The position numbers were made by a program, and so were the translations under genes. A stretch of DNA of 64,000 nucleotides from Rhodococcus sp. 14-2483-1-2 (GTDB taxonomy: Bacteria; Actinomycetota; Actinomycetes; Mycobacteriales; Mycobacteriaceae). Every line of letters starts with the position of its first letter. The first letter of the stretch is position 1. Below, piece after piece: positions 10,682 through 19,745 of this stretch. Below the pieces are notes generated by a model that made no database searches, was not told the origin of the DNA, and was given only the letters and a program-made list of their open reading frames with translations. The stretch spans positions 310,001-374,000 of the forward strand of contig NZ_NPFW01000022.1 of NCBI RefSeq assembly GCF_002259405.1, in the 5' to 3' direction.

Positions 10682-11647
10682 ATGCGTGCCATTCGAATAG
10701 ACAACACCGGCGGACCCGAGGTCATGAACGTCGTCGACATTCCGATACCGACTCCAGGACCCGGGCAACTCCTCGTCCGGATCGACGCCATCGGCATCAA
10801 CTACATCGACACGTACTTTCGGCGTGGACTGTATCCGCGCGCGCTGCCGTACGTTCCGGGCGACGAGGGATCAGGGGTGATCGAACAGGTCGGAGCGAAC
10901 GTCACCGAATTTGCACCGGGACATCGCGTCGCCTGGGCTGCAGCACCGGGTAGCTACGCCGAACACGTCCTGGTCGACGCCTCCTCGGCCATCGCGGTTC
11001 CCGACGGCGTACCTGCCGATCAGGCTGCATCGGCGCTGCTCCAAGGCATGACGGCGCACTACCTGATCGAGTCCACCTATCCAGCTCAGCGGGGCGACAC
11101 CGTGCTGGTACATGCAGGCGCTGGTGGCGTCGGACTGTTGTTGACGCAGATGGCGGTGGCGAAGGGCGTGAACGTGATCACCACGGTCTCCACGGATGCC
11201 AAGGCCGAGCGGTCGACACAGGTCGGTGCAGCCCACGTGGTGCGATACGAGGAAGACATCGCCGCGCGCGTGCGTGAGATCACCGACGGCGAGGGTGTGC
11301 ATGCGGTGTACGACGGCGTCGGTGCCGACACGTTCGAGGCAAGTCTCGCGTCGCTTCGGATCAGAGGGACTCTGGCTCTGTTCGGTGCCGCGAGCGGTCC
11401 GGTCCCGCCCATGGATCCGCAGCGTCTGAACGGCGCAGGATCACTGTTCCTGACCCGACCCACGCTCGCCCATCACATCCGAGACCGCGCCGAACTGGAA
11501 TGGCGCGCCGGAGACGTGTTCGATGCGATGTCGAGTGGTGCTCTGACGGTCGAGATCGGCGCGCGATACGCGCTCGAGGACGCAGCCACCGCACATACCG
11601 ATCTGGAGTCACGCAGGACGACAGGGTCGATCGTGCTCGTTCCCTGA
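10682..11647 (+). CDS. qor: NADPH:quinone oxidoreductase (zeta-crystallin-like MDR family)
   Basis: This 321-residue protein of the medium-chain dehydrogenase/reductase superfamily probably reduces quinones with NADPH in the cytosol. It shows the N-terminal GroES-like fold (IDAIGINYIDTYFRRGLYP, VPGDEGSGVIEQ) and the nucleotide-binding signature HAGAGGVGLLLTQ in a Rossmann fold. No zinc-binding cysteines are seen, as expected for the quinone oxidoreductase branch. ATG 10682 is preceded by a weak TAGAAC hexamer seven bases upstream; a GTG at 10676 is an alternative. It sits between ctaA and ctaB and converges on ctaB with a 24-base gap. Confidence 0.88.
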   Translation: MRAIRIDNTGGPEVMNVVDIPIPTPGPGQLLVRIDAIGINYIDTYFRRGLYPRALPYVPGDEGSGVIEQVGANVTEFAPGHRVAWAAAPGSYAEHVLVDASSAIAVPDGVPADQAASALLQGMTAHYLIESTYPAQRGDTVLVHAGAGGVGLLLTQMAVAKGVNVITTVSTDAKAERSTQVGAAHVVRYEEDIAARVREITDGEGVHAVYDGVGADTFEASLASLRIRGTLALFGAASGPVPPMDPQRLNGAGSLFLTRPTLAHHIRDRAELEWRAGDVFDAMSSGALTVEIGARYALEDAATAHTDLESRRTTGSIVLVP

Positions 11648-11671
11648 CCGATACGTCGGGTGGACGCTCGT

Positions 11672-12679
11672 TCAGGAGAGCAGCTGGGCGAGCGTCTGCC
11701 AGCCGACAACGGAGTCGACGGCCAAGCCGCAGAACACCAGGGCCAGGTATTCGTTGGAAAGAATGAACAACTTGAGCGGCTTGACCGGTGTTCCCGCTCG
11801 CACGCCTGCGTACAGACGGTGGGCCACCACGAGGAACCACACTCCCGAGGCCACGGCGACGGCTGCGTAGATGATGCCCGAGCCCGGCGCCAAGGCGAGC
11901 GTTGCGGCAACGGTGGCCCACGCGTAGAGCACGATGTGCTTGGTGACCTTCGTTTCCGAGGCGACAGCAGGCAGCATCGGCACGTTGGCCGCCTGGTAGT
12001 CCTCCTTGTATCGGAGCATGAGCGCCCAGGTGTGCGGCGGCGTCCACAGGAAGATCACCAGGAACATCACCAGTGCCTGCCACCCGATCGTGCCGGTCAC
12101 GGCGGACCAACCGATCATCACCGGCATACATCCGGCCGCGCCACCCCACACCACGTTCTGGGATGTGCGCCTCTTGAGCACGAGTGTGTAGACGAAGATG
12201 TAGAAGCAGATCGTCACGACGGCGAGCACACCGCTGAGCAGATTGGTGGTGGCCCACAGCCAGAAGAACGAGAACACACCCAGGACGAGACCGAAGATCA
12301 GGGCGTGCGAGACGGGCATGGCACCGCGGGCGAGCGGACGCTTCTCGGTGCGCTTCATCACCTTGTCGATGTCTGCGTCGACCACCATGTTCAACGTGTT
12401 GGCGCTGGCCGCGGCCAGCATTCCACCGAAGAGTGTGGTGAGGATCAGCCACGGATCGACGTTTCCTCGGTCGGCCAGAAGCATCGCCGGAATGGTCGTG
12501 ACGAGAAGGAGTTCGATGACCCGGGGCTTCGTGAGCGCGACGTACGCAAGTAGGAGTGCGAGCGCTCTGCGCGGGGCGGACGTCTCCGGCTCGGCCTGCG
12601 TGGGCTCACCCTTGTCGTCTGCTCCGAATCCGGGGCCGCCGGCGAAACCGTGTCCGCCCGGCTGCTGCCCAATTCGCAC
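11672..12679 (-). CDS. ctaB: Protohaem IX farnesyltransferase CtaB (haem O synthase)
   Basis: CtaB transfers a farnesyl group from farnesyl diphosphate to haem B, giving haem O, the substrate of CtaA. The 335-residue UbiA-family membrane protein has the Asp-rich prenyl-diphosphate motif [15 protein letters not shown] followed by KRPLARG, a second polar loop with [13 protein letters not shown], and about eight to nine membrane segments. The GTG at 12679 has GAGGAG five bases upstream; further upstream starts add only polar low-complexity residues. It is divergent from tkt. Confidence 0.94.
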   Translation of the reverse strand: MRIGQQPGGHGFAGGPGFGADDKGEPTQAEPETSAPRRALALLLAYVALTKPRVIELLLVTTIPAMLLADRGNVDPWLILTTLFGGMLAAASANTLNMVVDADIDKVMKRTEKRPLARGAMPVSHALIFGLVLGVFSFFWLWATTNLLSGVLAVVTICFYIFVYTLVLKRRTSQNVVWGGAAGCMPVMIGWSAVTGTIGWQALVMFLVIFLWTPPHTWALMLRYKEDYQAANVPMLPAVASETKVTKHIVLYAWATVAATLALAPGSGIIYAAVAVASGVWFLVVAHRLYAGVRAGTPVKPLKLFILSNEYLALVFCGLAVDSVVGWQTLAQLLS

Positions 12680-13086
12680 TGCGTCTCCTCGCACGACTGT
12701 CGTTCTCTGGCGCTCGGCCACTTGCTCGCATGCCTCCGGCACGCGTTGACTCTCCACGGCGACACTTCGGCACCTGGGCGCACGAAGTCATCCTCATCCA
12801 CCACCGCGGAAGCCGACGAACGTGCGCCTACTACGACCGATGGTAGACGGCTGGGTTTGCACCTCCAATTCGCAGGGCACCCAAAGTGAGGAATATGTCG
12901 CCTACGAGTAACCCGTGCGCAATCGCCCGGGGGAAGGCACGACAGTAGGGTCGGACAGAACTAGGCTGGTGAAGGACGTCCTTCGGCACCGACTGCGTGC
13001 GTGCTCCACCCAGGCGCATCGCAGTGGCCGCCGAGCGACGATTCCTCGGAGCCACAACTCGAACGAATGTCAGGAGATTTCTGCTC
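12680..13086. other. Divergent ctaB/tkt intergenic region (407 bp)
   Basis: No credible gene is present. The tkt-proximal part carries a candidate promoter (ACGACA at 12939-12944, 17-base spacer, TAGGCT at 12962-12967), a 14-base palindrome at 12971-12984 and a leader of about 110 bases ending in AGGAGA before the tkt GTG. Nothing distinctive was seen in the ctaB-proximal half besides the ctaB ribosome-binding site. Confidence 0.5.
12971..12984. promoter_or_regulatory. Perfect palindrome at the predicted tkt transcription start
   Basis: GAAGGACGTCCTTC is self-complementary over all 14 bases and begins four bases after the TAGGCT hexamer, where the transcript should start. It could be a repressor operator for the pentose-phosphate operon. 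The regulator is not known. Confidence 0.45.
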
Positions 13087-15186
13087 GTGTCGATCACAGA
13101 CGATATTGACGTCCTCACCACGGCGCACCACCCGAGCGACTGGACGGACCTGGACACCCGAGCGGTCGACACCGTTCGTGTTCTGGCAGCGGACGCAGTG
13201 CAGAAGGTCGGCAACGGCCACCCCGGAACCGCGATGAGCCTGGCTCCCCTCGCCTACACCCTCTTTCAGCGCACCATGCGCCACGATCCCACCGACACGC
13301 ACTGGATCGGCCGCGACCGGTTCGTGCTCTCGTGCGGGCACTCGAGCCTGACCCTCTACCTGCAGCTCTACTTGGGCGGCTTCGGACTCGAGCTCGCCGA
13401 CATCGAGGCACTGCGCACCTACAAGTCGAAGACTCCCGGACACCCGGAGTTCCGTCACACCGACGGCGTCGAGATCACCACCGGACCGCTCGGCCAGGGA
13501 CTCGCGTCCGCCGTGGGCATGGCCATGGCGGCCCGCCGCGAGCGTGGCCTGTTCGATCCCGAGCCCGCTCTCGGTGAAAGTCCGTTCGACCACTTCATCT
13601 ACGTGATCGCCTCCGACGGAGACATCGAAGAAGGCGTCACGTCCGAGGCGTCGTCGCTGGCCGGTACTCAGCAGCTCGGCAACCTGATCCTGTTCTACGA
13701 CGACAACAAGATCTCGATCGAGCACTCCACCGACATCGCCCTCTCCGAGAACACGGCCGCGCGCTACGAGGCCTACGGCTGGCACGTCCAGGTGGTCGAG
13801 GGCGGCGAGAACGTCACGGCGATCGAAGAGGCCGTCGAGGCTGCCAAGGCCGTCACCGACAAGCCGTCGATCATCGTGCTGCGCACCATCATCGGTTTCC
13901 CGGCCCCCACGATGATGAACACCGGTGCAGTCCACGGTGCCGCACTGGGCGACGAGGAGATCGCCAAGGTCAAGCAGGCACTCGATTTCGACCCCGCCAA
14001 GACGTTCGAGGTCACCGACGAGGTCATCGGCCACACCCGAAAGCTGCAGGAACGCGGCCGCAAGGCCCACGCCGACTGGAGCGTCGAATTCGACGCCTGG
14101 GCCGCGCGCGAGCCCGAGCGCAAGAAGCTGCTGGACCGCCTCACCCAGGGCACGTTGCCCGAGAACTGGACCGACGTTCTGCCCACCTGGGAGCCCGGCA
14201 GCAAGGCCGTCGCGACACGTGCGGCGTCGGGCGAGGTCCTCAACGCCGTCGGACCTGTCCTCCCGGAGCTGTGGGGCGGCTCGGCCGACCTGGCCGGCAG
14301 CAACAACACGACGATCAAGGGCGCGAAGTCCTTCGGCCCCACGTCCATCTCCACCGACGACTGGGACGCCGAGCCGTACGGCCGCACGCTGCACTTCGGC
14401 ATCCGTGAGCACGCGATGGGTGCCATCCTCTCCGGCATCGTCATGCACGGCCCGACCCGCGCATACGGCGGAACGTTCATGCAGTTCAGCGACTACATGC
14501 GGCCGGCAGTTCGGCTCGCGTCGTTGATGGACATCGACCCCATCTACGTGTGGACACACGATTCCATCGGCCTCGGCGAGGACGGCCCGACGCACCAGCC
14601 GGTCGAGCACCTCGCCGCGCTGCGGGCCATCCCCAACCTCTCGGTGGTACGCCCCGGTGACGCCAACGAGACCGCATTCGCATGGCAGGCAGTGCTGGCC
14701 AAGTCCAGCAGCAGCGGACCCGTCGGCCTCGCGCTGACGCGTCAGGGCATCCCGATTCTCGAGGGCACCAGCTTCGAGGGCGTCTCCAAGGGCGGATACA
14801 TCCTCGCCGAGTCGTCCAAGGCGACCCCGGACGTCGTGCTGATCGGCACCGGTTCGGAGCTGCAGTACGCCGTGGAAGCGCAGAAGCAGCTCGAGGCGCA
14901 GGGCATCGCCGCCCGCGTCGTCTCGATGCCGTGCGTCGAGTGGTTCGAGAGCCAGGACCAGAACTACCGCGACCAGGTGATCCCGCCCACCGTCAAGGCC
15001 CGGGTGTCGATCGAAGCCGGTATCGCTATGCCGTGGTGGAAGATCGTCGGCGGCTTCGGCGAGATCATCTCGCTCGAGCACTACGGCGAATCTGCCGATG
15101 CTGCAACACTTTTCCGCGAGTTCGGCTTCACGGCCGAGGCCGTCACCGCAGCCGCACAGCGCTCCATCACCAATGTGAAGGGATAA
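13087..15186 (+). CDS. tkt: Transketolase
   Basis: Transketolase moves two-carbon units between sugar phosphates in the non-oxidative pentose phosphate pathway. The 699-residue length is typical. The thiamine-diphosphate site shows GDGDIEEGVTSEASSLAG with the following DDNKISIE, and histidines in GHSSLTLYLQ and GPLGQGLASAVG context; the C-terminal domains include HDSIGLGEDGPTHQPVEH. The GTG at 13087 is preceded by AGGAGA nine bases upstream, and residues upstream of it do not resemble the family. It is the first gene of the tkt-tal-zwf-opcA-pgl operon. Confidence 0.97.
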   Translation: MSITDDIDVLTTAHHPSDWTDLDTRAVDTVRVLAADAVQKVGNGHPGTAMSLAPLAYTLFQRTMRHDPTDTHWIGRDRFVLSCGHSSLTLYLQLYLGGFGLELADIEALRTYKSKTPGHPEFRHTDGVEITTGPLGQGLASAVGMAMAARRERGLFDPEPALGESPFDHFIYVIASDGDIEEGVTSEASSLAGTQQLGNLILFYDDNKISIEHSTDIALSENTAARYEAYGWHVQVVEGGENVTAIEEAVEAAKAVTDKPSIIVLRTIIGFPAPTMMNTGAVHGAALGDEEIAKVKQALDFDPAKTFEVTDEVIGHTRKLQERGRKAHADWSVEFDAWAAREPERKKLLDRLTQGTLPENWTDVLPTWEPGSKAVATRAASGEVLNAVGPVLPELWGGSADLAGSNNTTIKGAKSFGPTSISTDDWDAEPYGRTLHFGIREHAMGAILSGIVMHGPTRAYGGTFMQFSDYMRPAVRLASLMDIDPIYVWTHDSIGLGEDGPTHQPVEHLAALRAIPNLSVVRPGDANETAFAWQAVLAKSSSSGPVGLALTRQGIPILEGTSFEGVSKGGYILAESSKATPDVVLIGTGSELQYAVEAQKQLEAQGIAARVVSMPCVEWFESQDQNYRDQVIPPTVKARVSIEAGIAMPWWKIVGGFGEIISLEHYGESADAATLFREFGFTAEAVTAAAQRSITNVKG

Positions 15187-15189
15187 TCC

Positions 15190-16314
15190 ATGACCCAGAA
15201 CAAGAATCTCGCAGAGCTCTCCGCCGCCGGAATCTCGGTATGGCTGGACGACCTGTCCCGTGACCGCATCCGCTCGGGCAACCTGAAGGACCTGATCGAC
15301 ACCAAGAGTGTCGTCGGAGTCACCACCAACCCGTCGATCTTCCAGGCAGCCCTGAGCTCGGGCGAGGCATACGCCGAGCAGGTGACCAAGCTCGCCGGTG
15401 AAGGTGCCGACGTCGAGACCACGATCCGTACGGTCACCACGGACGACGTCCGTGAGGCCTGCGACATCCTGATGCCTCAGTACGAGGCCAGTGCAGGCGT
15501 GGACGGACGGGTGTCGATCGAGGTCGATCCCCGCATGGCCCACGACGCAGACAAGACCTACGAGCAGGCCGTCGAACTGTGGAAGATCGTCGACCGCCCG
15601 AACCTGCTCATCAAGATTCCGGCCACCGAGGCCGGAATTCCCGCAATCGCCAAGGTGATCGGCGAGGGCATCAGCGTCAACGTCACGCTGATCTTCTCCG
15701 TCGAGCGCTACGAACTGGTGATGAACGCGTACCTCGAGGGGCTCGAGAAGGCCCGCGCGGCCGGTCACGACCTCGACAAGATCCACTCGGTCGCGTCGTT
15801 CTTCGTCTCCCGCGTGGACAGCGAGATCGATTCCCGGCTCGATGCGATCGGCACCCCCGACGCCGAGGCGCTCAAGGGCAAGGCCGCTCTGGCCAATGCT
15901 CGGCTCGCATACGTGGCGTACCAGCAGATCTTCGAGGTCGCTCCTCGGTTCCGCGAGCTCGTCGGCAGTGGCGCGCGCGCTCAGCGGCCGCTGTGGGCGT
16001 CGACCGGCGTCAAGTCCGACGCCTACCCGGACACCATGTACGTCACCGAGCTCGTCTCGCCCAACACCGTGAACACGATGCCCGAGAAGACCATGGACGC
16101 GGTTGCCGATCACGGCGAGATCGTCGGCGACACCGTCTCGGGCAAGGGACCGGAATCGCAGGAGATCTTCGACCGCATCTCGGCGCTCGGTATCGACATC
16201 ACCGATGTCTTCGTGACGTTGGAGAACGAAGGCGTCCAGAAGTTCGAGGCCGCCTGGAACGAGTTGCTCGAGGCCACCGGCGAGCAGCTTCGCCAAGCAG
16301 GTCAGAAGAGCTGA
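15190..16314 (+). CDS. tal: Transaldolase
   Basis: Transaldolase transfers dihydroxyacetone units between sugar phosphates through a Schiff-base lysine, here seen in [12 protein letters not shown]. At 374 residues it is the long actinobacterial type, with the conserved [12 protein letters not shown] near the N-terminus and [18 protein letters not shown] later. The ATG lies three bases after the tkt stop, with AAGGGA overlapping the end of tkt as the ribosome-binding site. The genes on either side belong to the same pathway. Confidence 0.97.
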   Translation: MTQNKNLAELSAAGISVWLDDLSRDRIRSGNLKDLIDTKSVVGVTTNPSIFQAALSSGEAYAEQVTKLAGEGADVETTIRTVTTDDVREACDILMPQYEASAGVDGRVSIEVDPRMAHDADKTYEQAVELWKIVDRPNLLIKIPATEAGIPAIAKVIGEGISVNVTLIFSVERYELVMNAYLEGLEKARAAGHDLDKIHSVASFFVSRVDSEIDSRLDAIGTPDAEALKGKAALANARLAYVAYQQIFEVAPRFRELVGSGARAQRPLWASTGVKSDAYPDTMYVTELVSPNTVNTMPEKTMDAVADHGEIVGDTVSGKGPESQEIFDRISALGIDITDVFVTLENEGVQKFEAAWNELLEATGEQLRQAGQKS

Positions 16315-16320
16315 CCGACT

Positions 16321-17877
16321 GTGCCCACCGCAGAAACCGAACCTCTCCATTCCGCGGACTGGCTCAACCCTCTCCGCGACGCGCGGGACAAGCGGCTCCC
16401 CCGCATCGCGGGCCCGTGCAGCATGGTCATCTTCGGAGTGACCGGAGATCTCGCGCGTAAGAAGCTCATGCCTGCGGTGTACGACCTGGCGAACCGGGGG
16501 CTTCTACCCCCCGGTTTCGCCCTGGTCGGATTTGCCCGGCGGGAATGGCAGAACCAGGACTTCGCCAAGATCGTGCACGACTCCGTGCGCGATCACGCGC
16601 GAACACCGTTCAGTGAGGAGGTGTGGAACACCCTCGCCGAGGGATTCCGCTTCGTCCAGGGCTCCTTCGACGACGACGAGGCGTTCGACGAGCTGTCACG
16701 AACACTGACCGAGCTCGACGAGACCCGCGGCACCGGCGGTAATCACGCCTTCTATCTGTCCATCCCGCCCAGCGCTTTCCCTGTCGTCCTCGAGCAGTTG
16801 TCGCGCTCGGGCCTGGCGCAGAGCAAGGACGGCAATTGGCGACGCGTGGTCATCGAGAAGCCGTTCGGACACGACCTGCAGAGCGCGAAAGAGCTCAACG
16901 CTGTCGTGAACCGAGTGTTCCCCGAGGACACAGTGTTTCGCATCGACCACTACCTCGGCAAGGAGACGGTGCAGAACATCCTGGCACTGCGCTTCGCCAA
17001 CCAGCTGTTCGATCCGATCTGGAATGCGCACTACGTCGACCACGTTCAGATCACGATGGCCGAGGACATCGGATTGGGCGGTCGCGCCGGGTACTACGAC
17101 GGAATCGGTGCCGCCCGTGACGTCATCCAGAACCACCTTCTGCAGCTTCTCGCCATCACTGCGATGGAGGAGCCGGTCAGCTTCAACCCCAAGGAGTTGC
17201 AGTCCGAGAAGATCAAGGTGCTCTCGGCAACCAAACTTGCCGAGCCACTCGATCGCACCTCGGCGCGCGGTCAGTACTCCGCGGGGTGGCAGGGCAGTCA
17301 GAAAGTGAAGGGGCTCAAGGAGGAAGAGGGATTCGACTCCGAGTCGAACACCGAGACCTACGCCGCCATCACCCTGGAGGTGGATACGCGGCGCTGGGGT
17401 GGGGTGCCGTTCTATCTCCGCACCGGCAAGGCACTCGGGCGTCGAGTCACCGAGATCGCGATGGTGTTCAAGCGCGCTCCGCACCTGCCGTTCGACGCGA
17501 CGATGACCGAAGAACTCGGTCAGAATGCGTTGGTGATCCGAGTCCAGCCCGACGAGGGCGTGACGATGCGCTTCGGCTCCAAGGTGCCGGGATCGAGCAT
17601 GCAGGTGCGCGACGTCAGCATGGACTTCAGCTACGGCCAGGCGTTCACCGAGTCCTCTCCCGAGGCATACGAGCGCCTCATCCTCGATGTGCTGCTCGGC
17701 GAGCCGTCGCTGTTCCCGGTCAATGCCGAAGTGGAACTGTCGTGGAAGATCCTGGATCCGATTCTGGAATTCTGGGCTTCCGGCGGCACCGCGGAACCGT
17801 ACGAAGCCGGTACCTGGGGGCCTTCCTCGGGTGACGAGATGATGCACCGCACCGGACGCGAATGGAGAAGGCCGTGA
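16321..17877 (+). CDS. zwf: Glucose-6-phosphate 1-dehydrogenase
   Basis: Zwf catalyses the first oxidative step of the pentose phosphate pathway and is a main NADPH source. The 518-residue enzyme has the nucleotide-binding FGVTGDLARKKL near residue 40 and the substrate-binding RIDHYLGKE at about 207-215. The GTG start is six bases after the tal stop. Its stop overlaps the opcA start (GTGA), consistent with OpcA being needed for Zwf activity in actinobacteria. Confidence 0.97.
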   Translation: MPTAETEPLHSADWLNPLRDARDKRLPRIAGPCSMVIFGVTGDLARKKLMPAVYDLANRGLLPPGFALVGFARREWQNQDFAKIVHDSVRDHARTPFSEEVWNTLAEGFRFVQGSFDDDEAFDELSRTLTELDETRGTGGNHAFYLSIPPSAFPVVLEQLSRSGLAQSKDGNWRRVVIEKPFGHDLQSAKELNAVVNRVFPEDTVFRIDHYLGKETVQNILALRFANQLFDPIWNAHYVDHVQITMAEDIGLGGRAGYYDGIGAARDVIQNHLLQLLAITAMEEPVSFNPKELQSEKIKVLSATKLAEPLDRTSARGQYSAGWQGSQKVKGLKEEEGFDSESNTETYAAITLEVDTRRWGGVPFYLRTGKALGRRVTEIAMVFKRAPHLPFDATMTEELGQNALVIRVQPDEGVTMRFGSKVPGSSMQVRDVSMDFSYGQAFTESSPEAYERLILDVLLGEPSLFPVNAEVELSWKILDPILEFWASGGTAEPYEAGTWGPSSGDEMMHRTGREWRRP

Positions 17878-18782
17878 TTGTCGACATCCCCGCCACGACG
17901 ACGGCCGAGGTCGGCAAGAAGTTGGTGGAGGTGCGTGAAGCAGGCGGTGCGGTGACCATCGGTCGGGTGCTGACGCTGATCGTCGCCAGCCGTGATCCGG
18001 CCAAAGCCGAACGAGCGATCGACGCAGCCAACGAAGCGAGCCGTGAGCATCCGTGCCGCGTCATCGTGCTCATCCACGGAGACCGATCCGCCGAGTCGAG
18101 CCTCGACGCACAGATCCGGGTGGGCGGCGACGCCGGAGCGTCGGAGGTCGTGGTGCTGCGCTTGAACGGCGAACTCGCCGATCACGAGCACAGTGTGGTC
18201 ATCCCGTTCCTGCTGCCCGATACCCCGATCGTGGCGTGGTGGCCGGACGAGGCACCGACCGTTCCGGCGAAGGATCCGCTGGGACGCTTGGCAATTCGGC
18301 GGATCACCGATGCCACCAACTCCCCCGACACCACCGCAACGATCAAGGGTCGGCTCAGCAGCTACACCGAGGGCGACACCGATCTTTCCTGGAGTCGCAT
18401 CACCTACTGGCGCGGTCTGTTGGCCACCGCACTCGACCAGGCTCCGTTCGAGGCTGTCGTCTCGGCCACGGTGTCGGGACTGGCCGAGGAGCCCGCACTC
18501 GACATCCTGGCCGGTTGGTTGGCCGCCAAACTGGACGTTCCGGTCCACCGCCGTGCGGGTGAGCTCAAGGTGGAGCTGATCAGAGAGAACAGCAGCATTT
18601 CGCTGACGCGACCGCAGACCGGCAAGACCGCGACCCTTCGGCGCACCGGTCAACCCGACGCCGAAGTCGCACTGGCGCGTCGCAACACGCGAGAGTGCCT
18701 CGCCGAGGAACTGCGCAGACTCGACACGGACGAGATCTACGAACTCGCCCTGCACGGACTGTCGAAAGTGAGCTATGAGTAA
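17874..18782 (+). CDS. opcA: Glucose-6-phosphate dehydrogenase assembly protein OpcA
   Basis: OpcA is an allosteric or assembly partner of glucose-6-phosphate dehydrogenase in actinobacteria and cyanobacteria. The 302-residue protein starts [16 protein letters not shown], like its mycobacterial counterpart, which supports the GTG at 17874 (overlapping the zwf stop) over the ATG 12 bases upstream. Other family features are the [16 protein letters not shown] and [15 protein letters not shown] segments. Its last codons overlap the pgl ATG, so zwf, opcA and pgl are tightly coupled. Confidence 0.94.
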   Translation: MIVDIPATTTAEVGKKLVEVREAGGAVTIGRVLTLIVASRDPAKAERAIDAANEASREHPCRVIVLIHGDRSAESSLDAQIRVGGDAGASEVVVLRLNGELADHEHSVVIPFLLPDTPIVAWWPDEAPTVPAKDPLGRLAIRRITDATNSPDTTATIKGRLSSYTEGDTDLSWSRITYWRGLLATALDQAPFEAVVSATVSGLAEEPALDILAGWLAAKLDVPVHRRAGELKVELIRENSSISLTRPQTGKTATLRRTGQPDAEVALARRNTRECLAEELRRLDTDEIYELALHGLSKVSYE

Positions 18783-19521
18783 GACAACGGTACTTCAGTA
18801 CCTGGACGCACAGGCCCTGGTCGACGCCGCACGATCTCGCTTCGTCGACGTGGTCACGGCCGCACAGGCCCAGCGAGGCTTCGCATCGGTGGTGTTGACC
18901 GGTGGTGGCACCGGAATCGCGCTGCTGGAGGCGCTGCGCGCGGACTCCGGCGCGATCGACTGGGGCAAGGTCGACATCTACTTCGGCGACGAGCGCTTCC
19001 TGCCCTCGGGCGATCCGGAACGCAACGAGGTACAGGCCTCGGAGGCCTTGCTCGATCACGTCGATGTCCATCCCGACCGAGTGTTCCGGATGGCCGCATC
19101 CGACGGACCGCACGGAAGCGACCCCGAGGTGGCCGCGGCAACGTATGCGCAGATCCTGCATTCCGGATCGGAGGGTGGCCCGACGCCCCAATTCGACGTC
19201 CATCTCCTCGGAATGGGCGGTGAGGGCCACATCAATTCACTCTTCCCCCACACCGATGCAGTGCGCGAACAGCACCGCTTCGTCGTGGCGGTCGAGGACT
19301 CCCCCAAGCCCCCGCCGGTGCGCATCACACTGACGCTGCCGGCTGTTCGCCGCGCACAGCACGTGTGGTTGCTCGTCTCGGGAGCGAACAAGGCCGACGC
19401 CGTCGCGGCCGCGGTGGGCGGGGCCGATTCCGACGAGGTCCCGTCGGCCGGCGCGCTGGGCACCGAATCCACGGTCTGGTTCCTCGATGCCGGTGCAGCG
19501 TCCAAGCTGGACACCGTGTGA
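18775..19521 (+). CDS. pgl: 6-phosphogluconolactonase
   Basis: Pgl hydrolyses 6-phosphogluconolactone made by Zwf. The 248-residue protein has the NagB/Pgl-type fold with [13 protein letters not shown] near the N-terminus, the [18 protein letters not shown] block and the signature [16 protein letters not shown] containing the likely catalytic His. It overlaps the end of opcA by eight bases and is the last gene of the operon. A strong hairpin follows 100 bases downstream. Confidence 0.95.
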   Translation: MSKTTVLQYLDAQALVDAARSRFVDVVTAAQAQRGFASVVLTGGGTGIALLEALRADSGAIDWGKVDIYFGDERFLPSGDPERNEVQASEALLDHVDVHPDRVFRMAASDGPHGSDPEVAAATYAQILHSGSEGGPTPQFDVHLLGMGGEGHINSLFPHTDAVREQHRFVVAVEDSPKPPPVRITLTLPAVRRAQHVWLLVSGANKADAVAAAVGGADSDEVPSAGALGTESTVWFLDAGAASKLDTV

Positions 19522-19526
19522 TCTCA

Positions 19527-19653
19527 CCCGACTAGTCGGGTTCGGCAGCGTCGGGGTCACATTCCGGCCGCTCGCAGTCGTAGTCGCCGATGCACCGGGC
19601 TCGTCCTGTCCTCGAGCGACCGATCCGCCTACCGTTCGCGCGGTAGGCGGATC
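19527..19653. terminator. Hairpins between convergent pgl and ppc (probable bidirectional terminator)
   Basis: The 224-base gap holds two structures: CCCGACTAGTCGGG (19527-19540), just after the pgl stop, and a 13-bp perfect stem, GATCCGCCTACCG (19622-19634) with CGGTAGGCGGATC (19641-19653) around a six-base loop. There is no T-run, which is common for actinobacterial terminators. No gene is seen in the gap. Confidence 0.7.
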
Positions 19654-19745
19654 CGTCTCTCCAGGTGTCCGTCGTTCTGCAGCACTGCCTCATACCTCGT
19701 TGGACGCGACCCGCCGCCGACCGGTTCCTCGCCCCCGAAGAGGGG

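Noticed and set aside
11648..11671. Terminator between qor and ctaB
   Set aside because: Only a 4-bp CCGA/TCGG stem is visible in 24 bases, too weak to call.
12961..16350. 1129-residue open frame antisense to tkt and tal
   Set aside because: It mirrors two clear enzymes, has no recognisable domain and reflects high third-position GC.
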